33,316 bases of DNA from Stramenopiles sp. TOSAG23-6 (lineage: Eukaryota > Sar). The stretch lies in the NCBI GenBank assembly GCA_900128565.1, contig LT635955.1:1-33316 (forward strand), given 5' to 3'. The first letter of the stretch is position 1, and the number at the start of each line of letters is the position of its first letter. Under the pieces are notes generated by a model, which saw nothing but the letters and a program-made list of their open reading frames with translations, was not told the origin of the DNA and ran no database searches. Shown piece after piece: positions 20,333 through 29,372 of this stretch. The translations under genes and the position numbers were made by a program.

Positions 20333-23300
20333 ATGGATGCTGATGCACATATAGCAATGAAAGAATATAGGGGTGATGATTTGGATTCCGACTCGGATTC
20401 TGATGACGCTGTGGACGAATCGATGGCTGTGGACGAATCGATGGCTTTGGACGAATCGATGGCTTTGGACGAATCGATGGCTTTGGACGAAGACGGGTCA
20501 AGCACTATTGCTGTAGGTGGTTTTACAACTTCTACCGATGAATTTGAAGAGCCACCAAAAGAAGAATCTAAAGGTTCAAACGAAGAGTATGGTATCGATG
20601 ATGATCTCGACGACTCTGATAGCGAGTCTTCCATAGCTGAATCCTCAGATTCCTCTTCTGAGAGTGAATCTGACGATCCTGCTACTGCTGTAACGCTAGG
20701 TTGGCGACAGAGCTCTCGTTCTCGCGGAGGGAGCAAAGTATCATACGCAGAAGTGAATGAAAATGGGAAGAAGATTAAGAAAAAGTGGCGAACGAAGAAA
20801 AAGTTAACGAAAGCAGATCGTCGGCGAATAGAACAAAGAAAATCTCTTCCAAAGAAACAACAAATTCTGATTCCTCCACCTGGCGCAAAGATTCCTTTAG
20901 CAATTGAGCGTATTCTTGGACGTCGAGAATACCACCCAGATAGTTCGCCATCTTCAACACGCCATGCAATGACGTCTTCTCCTACTCATTCTCACTCTCC
21001 GCGTAAACATTTTGGATCTGTCCCTCGAGAGCAATATTTGGTAAAATGGAAAAAACGCAGTTATATACATGCAACCTGGGAAGATGTTGACGTCCTCCTA
21101 TCTTGGCATCCAAAAGGTCCATCTAAAATGAAGCAATTGATCCAAATTTTCTTGAAGCGTCAAGAGCGTGATCGTTGGAGTGGTGCTGTTATCGAAGAAA
21201 ATAATTTTCCGCAAGAGTACATTGAACCTGAGAAACTTCTTGAGTGGAAAGATTTTACACCAGCAGCTTCAGAAAGTTCATCAGCTGTGGGTAAAACGTC
21301 CGATGTAAATGATAAAGAAAAGAACACTACGACATTAGAAATAACTATTCCTAAAGCTGCTGCGCTAGATCCAAATCGTAGCACTATGTATGTTTTATTT
21401 TTTTTTNAANTCGANTTTTTTTTCGTACNAANTTTTGTACCTAACAAAAAAAAAATGAAATATTTTTCCAAAACACATTGAAGAGGAATCACGACATCGA
21501 AGGCGACTTTACTTTGGTTCGAATGAACCTAAAGGACGTTGGTTTCTTGTGAAATGGCATGGTCTTCAACATGAGGAATGTACGTTTTTATTTGAATTTA
21601 AAAATTATTTTTCCTACCTTAAAAATTCAATTGTAGAAATATATTTTTAACTCTATTTTTTTCTACAATATTTTTTTACTATACATCAACGTGGGAGTCA
21701 GAGGCCAATTTAGTTCACACAGGAAGTTTTAAAACTGCATTAAACATATGGAAAACTCATCAAAGTGTTATTCAGTATAAGAAAGCACCACCTCGTCCAT
21801 CTGCCACCAGTTTCGTTAAAATGAATGAGTCACCGGTATACTCTACACGGAATGGTGTTGGTGGTAAAAAAATTCAATTAAAACTTCGCGATTATCAGCT
21901 CACAGGTGTTAATTGGTTGCTCTTTAATTGGTATAATCGTCGAGGGTCAATATTAGCAGATGAAATGTATGNTTTTTTTTTTTTTGTGTGATTTTTTTTT
22001 CGTACGAAATTTTGTACCTAACATTTTTTTAGATTTGTTTTTGAAATATTTTTCACAAGACATGGGGTTAGGTAAGACTATTCAAACAATTGCGTTTCTT
22101 CGTGCTCTTAGCTCTGGGAGAGATAGTCAAGTTCGAGGACCTTTTCTAATTGTTGGCCCATTATCATGTATTAATCAATGGTATCGTGAGGTATCAGAGT
22201 GGTGGTCAGAAGCGAACATTATTTTCTATCATGGTAACGCTGCATCACGTCGCGTCATCCAAGAATATGAATGGTGGAAACGGGAGAAGACTGGTGTAAA
22301 TACTCCGGAATATAACTTTCAAGTAGTTGTAACTACATATGAAATGTGTACAATGGATTCGACCTTTTTGAGACGGGTTCCTTGGCAATGTGTTGTAGTT
22401 GACGAAGCTCACCGTTTAAAGAACCCTAATTCCAAATTAGCTCTGGAGCTTAGTCAATATCATCGAGAACATGTTGTTTTGTTAACTGGGACTCCATTGC
22501 AAAATAATATGAGTGAATTATGGGCTTTATTACATTTCACTGATGCATCGAAATTTCCCAGTCTTGACAAATTTTTAGATAATTTTGGCAATTTGAAAAA
22601 TAAAGGGCACAAAGCTGTCTCGCAGCTCCATGAAGTGCTCCGGCCATTTCTTTTACGGCGTTTGAAAGAAAATGTAGAAAAAAATCTTCCGCCAAAGGAA
22701 GAGACTATTGTTGAAGTACCTCTTATGCCATTACAAAAACAGTATTATCGTGCTATTTATGAACGTAATACGGATTTTCTATATAAAGGCGCTACTGCGG
22801 CGAATGGACCATCATTGATGAATGTTGTTATGGAATTACGTAAATGTTGTAATCATCCATATCTTATTCGAGGTGCAGAAGAATGGTTATCCTCGGGTAT
22901 TGATCTGAATGATTCAAAGGCTATATTTAATAGATTGGTTGAAGTATCTGGAAAAGTTGTATTACTGGATAAATTGCTTCCCAAACTTAAGGCTGGTGGT
23001 CATAAAGTTTTAATATTTTCACAAATGGTGCGCATGCTGAATATTTTAGCTGATTGGACAAAACATAAAGGTTTTGATACGGAGCGGATCGACGGTAGTA
23101 TACGTGGTAGTGAACGTCAAAATTCGATTGATCGGTACATGCAATCTCCTGATTCATTTCTTATGCTTCTTTCTACTCGCGCAGGTGGTGTTGGTATTAA
23201 TTTAACTGCTGCTGATACTGTTATTATTTTTGATAGTGACTGGAATCCACAAAATGATATTCAAGCTATGGCGCGTGCTCATCGAATTGGTCAAACAAAA

Positions 23301-26300
23301 CCTGTCAAAATATATCGGTTGTTAACGGCTAAAACATTTGAAGTTGAAATGTTTGAAAGAGCTTCAATGAAGCTTGGTTTAGATCAAGCTGTTTTGACTA
23401 ATGTTAATGATGGTACAAAAAGTAGTGGTGGTAATAATGGACAACATAAGTTAAGTACATCTGAAGTTGATGGTCTGTTGAAGCGCGGTGCGTACTCAGT
23501 ATTTCAAGATAGCGGCGATCATGCGGAATCCAAAGAGTTCTGTGCTGACGATATTGATGGAATTCTTGCTCGCTCTTCTTACATCAAAAAAGAAGATAAA
23601 GAAACACAAGAAAAACGTAGTCAAGCGAATAAGTTTTCTACAGCATCGTTTGTATCCTCGACAGCTGGTGATGTCGATATTGATGACCCCGATTTTTGGT
23701 CTAAAACTGCGGGTTTAGCTGGACCAAAAGAAGACGAGACTGTCACCAAATCTAAGGAATTGCTTGATTTAGAAGAATCAGAAGAAGAACAAAGTGATTT
23801 TGAAGAGCTATCTGATGACGAGATTGATTTTTACGACGATAAAGTAGTACCCGGTTCTCGCGACTTTGAGACAAATTTAGCTCTTTGGGGTTATGGAAGA
23901 TGGAATAAGTTTAACGAGAATGGTACTCATTCGGAAGCGAAAGTAAAATCACTCGCTGCGAAAATTATTCAAGAGTATTATAATCTTGCCGATCGAAAAA
24001 TAGATGAATTTGCAATTGATAATAAAAATAGGCCTCTCATGAAACGCATTCGCTCTGTGATCGAATCAGAAGCCAATAAGAGTATTCCTGTATCTAATGA
24101 AAACCCCGACAAAATGGATATTGATAGTCCAAATGAAGCGGTACCTTCTTCTGAGAAACCATCAAAAGTTGCTGTTGATATTTCTGAGTTGCAGTGGATG
24201 CCAGAAACCAAAGTTACTCGTGCCGTTGCTTCATTGCACCGCCAAGAAATGATGTGGCATTTACAACAGATTGTTCGACGTGCTGTACTTAATCAAATTA
24301 GTGATTTACAGAGTGGCTCCGATGTTCTCGAAGAAGCAATACGGGGAATTTCTGATGGAGTTTTAGATGCTACTAAACTTTGTCGTGATTTGCAGAAACT
24401 AGCATGTCCTCGATCTTCAAAAGGTTACAAACAACCTGCATTTTGGTGGGGTAATGAAGAGGATGGAGCTCTTCTTCTTGGAGTATTTTTACATGGTTGG
24501 GGTAAACATACAGAAATTCGTAAGAATAAGTTATTTAGTTTACGACGAAAATATGAAGAGTTGAGATCTGCGACGTCTGTGTTTGGCAATGATGAACCCA
24601 AAATAAGCGAGGAGGAATTATTGGCCAGGAAAATTGCGGAACATGAAGTTGCTATTAAAAAGCAACGTGAAGTCGAGGAAGCTGAATGGGAGTCAATTGA
24701 AACTGCACGGGTTGCTTCGCTCCATGAAAGATTTAGTACAGGTCTCGCTAGTGTTGTTATGTTCAAGGGGAAACCCGTTCGTGTCCGATGTAAGTTAAAT
24801 AACAAGAAACTTAATGTTGACCCAGTACAGTTGTTTACTAAACGAAGCGTTCCTCCTCATGGTTGGCAATGGAAACGAGATAGTTTAAAGAAAATCGTAG
24901 TTAGTAAAACTGTTCCATGGCCTAGTGATGAAACTCTGAATAAATACACGTGTTGGCTTCTTACACGTACGAAACATATTTCTGGAAATTCTCGTGGCCA
25001 AGCGAGACGTGCGCGTAGTGAGAAGCGTCAATTAGATCATTTACGTAATTTAGCTATTCAAAAAGCTATTAATGAAAGTTCCTGGGGTAGGTCAGAAACC
25101 ACTGCATTGATACGCATTCTCTGTCGAGTTGGAGCACCACCTGATTTAGGTAAAGCAAATAAACATGCAGCAAAGGAAATGGAAAATGATGCCACTTCAA
25201 ATGTAGTAAATGTTCCTGACAACAATGAAGTATTAAAAGCTCCATCATTTAGTTGGAAGGCTATCGTAGAAGAGGCCCAGATTTCAGGGAAAACGCATAC
25301 GGATGCTTCGCGATATTTTTATGACGAGTTATTTCCCCATGCGGTAAGTGTAATAGAAGCTAATGTGCCGTTGAATCCACAAGGTTCTTCGACCATAATG
25401 CCCCAGCTTTCACCAACTGATTATTCCGAAAGAGGAGTTAGGATAGCAAAGAAATTTGTCGAGCGCATACGTATCTTACGCGCTTTACGCAAACTCTGTG
25501 GTATGACATCAGATAAAGGAGTTGGAAATTGCGATGATTTAAAAAAAATACTGCTATACGATGCCAATATAGAGGATGTTCCTGTGTGGTGGGTACCTAA
25601 AATTCACGATTTTGCTATGTGGGTACAACTGGCAAATCATGGATTTGAGAAGTCTGCTGGAAAAGGAAAGCGTGCCGAAGTAGTAGATATATACAAGCTT
25701 CAAATGGATAGCGCTTCACCATTTTTCACACCTACACTTGCGGCGCATGTCAAACAAGAATTTGAAAAGGTAAATGGTAAGGATTTTTTTATTAAAGGTT
25801 CTCCAAATTTGACCCCTGAAGCTATTGATGAAAATATTGCGAATTGGTTTTTTAAAGTTGCAACCGAAATGCCGTCTCCTAAAGAAAGTATGAAACGTCT
25901 TCGCCGCCATGTTGGAGTGGATTTAGTTTTGTTGGATGGTAAGGAAGTTCCAACTCTGAAAACTCTCGGTGGTGGTGGTGGTGGTTCTTTTTGCAAGCTG
26001 TGGCGAAAGTTGTCTGGTACTACTGCGAAACAACGAAGAAAAGGCGAGAAGAGACAGAGAAAGTCAGTCAAGGCATGTATTTCATGGATTATTACACAAA
26101 TTGAAAATGCGGAAAAAACGAAATTGAAAGAAGCTAGGGCTGCTCAACGTGCTGCAGACAGAGCCGCAAAACGAGATGAAAAAATAGCCAGGCTTGTAAA
26201 AGATAAACTTGACTCTATGATTCGTAAATTGGAAGGCGAAGAGCAAGCGGCACAAAGAAAAATTGTAGCTCAACAAAAAATAGTTTCTTCTGTTCTGTAT

Positions 26301-27470
26301 AGTATCATTCTGCGCGTTGAAAAATTGGAACGGGCCGATAAGAGGGCGAAAGATCGTGAGTTTTTACGCAATGCTAAAGCACACGAGAGAGAAAAAATAA
26401 ATTTGATCAATGCTCAAATTCGAGCACATCGTAGCATGATGAATAAAAAAAGAAAGAAGAAAGGACCACGCGGGAAGGTTTCTCTTCATGGTCTCATCAC
26501 AGCGGGCCTTCTTGTACCTGGAACTGGCGTCTTTTATATTGATTACCGGGATAAACAGTTTAGAGCTTCTTTAGCAGAAGATGGCACTTTGATCGATGAT
26601 GAAACAGGCGAAAAGTTTCTTACTCCTTCCGGTTGGAGTATTAAAGCGAAACGTCGTCTCATGCCTTCAAAACAAGCAGATGATGGCTGGAAGAGTGTTA
26701 AATATGAAGGTTCTGCTTTGGAACTTGTGAAAAAAGACTATCTCATTAATATTTTAGGACCAATGAATGGCATTCCTCCACCGCCTCCTGAAGAAAGTGT
26801 TTGCGTTGAAGATGAAGAGAGGTTATCAGAGCTTCTTAATTTAAAAGAAACTCTTGAAGCTGAAGCAATTGCGAATAAGGGAAAACCTCGACCTCTCCCA
26901 GCGAATCCTAAAATGACTATAACGTTTTCAAAGAGACCTTCTGGTGGATGGACGGCTGTGCCTTTTAAGAGTGGAAATAAAAAGCGACCAAGAAACGACA
27001 GTCTAGGTGGCTCTGCAAATAAAAAGTCAAAGACTGGAAATGGTATATCAAAATCTCATAGTAATAATACATTTGTATCCGGTCTAGGTCGAAAAAAGAG
27101 AAAGCCGAGTGGCTCCGCCGAAAAGAAGAAGAAAAAGAAAAAGAAGAAAAGAAAGAAGGCTAGTGATGCTAAAATTGACCATTCAATTGCAGTACAACAC
27201 AATTTGGCTTTATGGAAAAAATGGAATAGTCAATTACGCCGATCATCGAAATATGGAAGTACGACTGATGTCATGAATATGCTGGAAAAGTTAAAAAATA
27301 GTAAGGTTGCTTCTTTGTCGGTTCTTTCGGAAGTTGGCATTGGGAAAACTGTTGGAAAGTTGGCTCGCAAGCATGCTGATGAAAGTATTCGCCAGACAAG
27401 TGAACTTTTAGTGAAACGATGGCGTGAAGCTGCTCAAGCTGAGACAAATGGAATTACTGGTGGGATTTAG
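20333..27470 (+). CDS. CHD-family chromatin remodelling ATPase with C-terminal TFIIS-N-like domain
   Basis: Exons 20333-21387, 21479-21579, 21687-21966 and 22064-27470 join into one frame of 2280 residues. In order: acidic Ser/Asp-rich N-terminus with a VDESMA/LDESMA repeat; two chromodomains (about 190-270, QYLVKWKKRSYIHATWED; about 355-405, WFLVKWHGLQHEE then TWES); SNF2 ATPase with DEMGLGKT (477-484), DEAH (about 590), LLTGTPLQNN and, in the second lobe, STRAGGVGINLTAADT and ARAHRIGQ; two SANT/CHD-type segments (FWWGNEEDGALLLGVFLHGWG near 1270 and VWWVPKIHDFAMWVQLANHGF near 1650); a Lys-rich stretch; and a C-terminal helical domain (about 2185-2275). CHD proteins slide or space nucleosomes using ATP and read histone tails through the chromodomains. 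The W-W-x-HD motif recalls the CHD6-9/Kismet branch. Confidence 0.93.
20411..20491 (+). repeat. 18-nt coding tandem repeat, 4.5 copies
   Basis: Four full units reading (G/T)TGGACGAATCGATGGCT plus a half unit encode V/L-DESMA repeats in the acidic N-terminus of the CHD protein. The copies are nearly identical at the DNA level, which indicates recent slippage expansion. Confidence 0.95.
21388..21478 (+). other. Introner-like intron 1 (CHD gene), 91 nt
   Basis: The element begins GTATGTTTTA and has the CGTAC core (with Ns), TTTTGTACCTAAC, and the 3' block GAAATATTTTTC, ending ...ACACAT. Removal joins ...AGCACTAT to TGAAGAGG (Ser-Thr-Ile-Glu-Glu) in frame. AT is present at both edges, so the cut can be placed at three equivalent positions, none of them GT-AG. 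A GT-AG reading using an AG 24 nt downstream would also keep the frame, so this copy alone does not prove unusual ends. It contains five of the ten ambiguous bases in the window. Confidence 0.8.
21580..21686 (+). other. Introner-like intron 2 (CHD gene), divergent copy, 107 nt
   Basis: It begins GTACGTTTTT and ends AATATTTTTTTACTATACAT, but lacks the CGTACGAAA core and CCTAAC. It interrupts chromodomain 2 at HEE|STWES. An equally in-frame cut 3-4 nt further right, using a repeated ACGT, would give the common chromodomain sequence ECTWE. GT-AG options near the acceptor give a frame break or an in-frame TAG or TAA. Confidence 0.8.
21967..22063 (+). other. Introner-like intron 3 (CHD gene), inside helicase motif I, 97 nt
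   Basis: It begins GTATGN, carries TTTCGTACGAAA, TTTTGTACCTAAC and GAAATATTTTTC, and ends CACAAGACAT. It splits the invariant motif DEM|GLGKT. Only joins giving GAA ATG GGG TTA are possible, and the ATG repeated at both edges allows four cut positions with ends AT-AC, TG-CA, GT-AT or TA-TG. The nearest AG (ACAAG) would shift the frame. Confidence 0.92.
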
Positions 27471-27602
27471 TTATATTTCATTTCAGATAAAATTATTTTC
27501 AAGTAATACAGTATTTTTATGGGCTCAATGATAAGTTTATTGTATTATATGTGACGTATATTTTTCTCTGCGCTGTAATCAAAATAGTTAGTAGTGATAT
27601 AT

Positions 27603-29060
27603 TTATGTCATTGTCTTTGTGCTCTTCTGTCGCATCATTTGAAGAAATTCACTGTAGTCAACTTCTGAGTCGTCCCCTCCGACTTCAAGGAGCATTTTTT
27701 GTACCTTTTCATCATCATACTGAACACCTAGAACCTGTTGTAGATCTTCTTTTGAAATGGCACCACTTCCGTCAACGTCAAGTTTTGTGAATGCTTCCTT
27801 GAGCCGTGCTTCATCCATGTACGTTTTTTGGTCTAGACAAGCAGTCACAAATTCAGATAACTCCAATTTGCCATCATTTGTTGCATCTAAACCTTGGAAT
27901 ATTTTATCTACTTCAGCCTCGGTTATTGCACCTGTTTTTGTGATGGCATCTCGAAGTTCATGCATCGTAACAAATCCATCGTAGTTTGTATCCATGGCTA
28001 AGAATTGTGCTTGTATTTCTTGAATCTGACTTGGAGTTAGACTGAAAGCAACAGTTGCAACGGCCATTCTTTTAAATTCATTCAAGTTCTTGAATTTAAT
28101 CATATTTTCACAAATTTCTCTATTTAGTTGAACTTGTGGGTGATCAGCTTGTTCTTTGATGATCCATTTGTGATTCAACGCTTGTCGTGCTGTAAGGCGT
28201 TTTGATGGATCTTTTACTAACAGCTTATTAATAAAGTCTTTCCCATCATCTGAGACTTTTCCCCATACAGGAGAGAACATTGTATATTCACCTATCCTTA
28301 CGTTTGAAATAATCTCAGAATCTGTCTCTCCAGGAAAAGGAGGGTTACCTGATAAAAGCATGTACGTAATCACACCAATTGACCAGAGATCGCACGCGGA
28401 GGTGTATTCGTGGTCAAGGACTTCAGGGGCAATGTAATAGGATGTCCCAACAACAGAAGCCATCTTTGTACTTGACATACATTTTACTCTTTTGGAAAAC
28501 CCAAAATCAATCATTTTTAGAACGCTATCTTCTGCCTTGGTTGCAAATATGAAGTTCTCTAATTTGAGATCTCTGTGAACCATATTTTTGTTGTGAATAT
28601 AATTCAAAGACTGCAGCATCTGTAAAACAACATTTGCTGCAGCAGCCTCATTGAAGCGCGAGTTTTCAGAGTCTAGTAGTCGATCAAATAACTCACCTCC
28701 CGTGCAAAGCTCCATAATCATATACATATTTTGGCCCGTTTCTTCAAATGCTTCGTACAAACGCGCAACATTTGGGTGATCCATTGAAGCAAACAATGTA
28801 ATTTCATCACGTATTTGCTTCAAGCTAGTGGCACTATTCGAACCAATTTTCATTACTTTTAGAGCAAACTTCTGGCCATCGCTTCTACGAGAAACGATCG
28901 AAACTTTACCTGAGACACCTTCTCCCAAGAAATCTGTATTGTCAACTCCAGAATACTTTTTCCGAATTGCAGCGCAGTCACAAATATGATACTTCACAAG
29001 ATTTTCGTGCATTGTTCTGTTTTCATTTGAAATAGCTGCCTTTCCTCCACATATTCCCAT
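27603..29060 (-). CDS. Calcium-dependent protein kinase (CDPK)
   Basis: The 485-residue protein starts MGICGGK: Gly2 suits N-myristoylation and Cys4 palmitoylation, so membrane attachment is likely. The kinase domain (about 42-300) has the Gly-loop GEGVSGKV (46-53), Lys68, the catalytic HRDLKLEN (162-169), DFG (185-187) and APE (211-213). A junction/autoinhibitory region follows, then a calmodulin-like domain: EF1 DTNYDGFVTMHE (357-368), EF2 DATNDGKLELSE (392-403), EF3 DVDGSGAISKED (428-439) and a fourth loop starting at 460 that has lost the first Asp. Ca2+ binding to the EF-hands releases the kinase from inhibition in this family. CDPKs occur in plants, alveolates and some stramenopiles. 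There are no introns. Start and length match the family. Confidence 0.95.
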   Translation of the reverse strand: MGICGGKAAISNENRTMHENLVKYHICDCAAIRKKYSGVDNTDFLGEGVSGKVSIVSRRSDGQKFALKVMKIGSNSATSLKQIRDEITLFASMDHPNVARLYEAFEETGQNMYMIMELCTGGELFDRLLDSENSRFNEAAAANVVLQMLQSLNYIHNKNMVHRDLKLENFIFATKAEDSVLKMIDFGFSKRVKCMSSTKMASVVGTSYYIAPEVLDHEYTSACDLWSIGVITYMLLSGNPPFPGETDSEIISNVRIGEYTMFSPVWGKVSDDGKDFINKLLVKDPSKRLTARQALNHKWIIKEQADHPQVQLNREICENMIKFKNLNEFKRMAVATVAFSLTPSQIQEIQAQFLAMDTNYDGFVTMHELRDAITKTGAITEAEVDKIFQGLDATNDGKLELSEFVTACLDQKTYMDEARLKEAFTKLDVDGSGAISKEDLQQVLGVQYDDEKVQKMLLEVGGDDSEVDYSEFLQMMRQKSTKTMT

Positions 29061-29372
29061 AATTGGTTGCTTGGATAACGTCAGCAGTTACCGGTGAAAT
29101 TAAGTTTATGATTCGATAGAGGAGTATTTGAAGAAGGGTACCAGTTGACGTTGAACGTCGATCTTCTTGGACGTATGTAAGATCTGAAGATCTTTGATTT
29201 TAAACTGAAAAAAAAACTATTGATTTCGTGTATTCGGAGAAGAGTCCAACCAATTCGTAACTGTTGCTGTTCTAGTATTCTTTCTTTTCCTTCTTGTTTA
29301 GAGCAAGTCAAGAAGTCCTCAATGAGTCATTGCATACACTAATTGTTTCTCCTATTGCATTATCTCAGGGCC
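29061..29372. promoter_or_regulatory. Divergent promoter region, CDPK / ankyrin gene
   Basis: This 312-nt gap lies between outward-facing starts. It holds a perfect 6-bp hairpin (AAGATC, TGAA loop, GATCTT) at 29179-29194 and GTTGACGTTGAACGTCGA near 29146-29163. I see no TATA box or RNA gene. Confidence 0.5.

Noticed and set aside
20115-20354. 79-codon frame with a hydrophobic N-terminus ahead of the CHD gene
   Set aside because: It starts at TTG, not ATG, overlaps the CHD start and has no recognisable domain.
21388-21502. GT-AG reading of the first CHD intron with an AG 24 nt downstream
   Set aside because: It keeps the frame but leaves the family's 3' block inside the intron at an abnormal distance; the sister copies argue against it.
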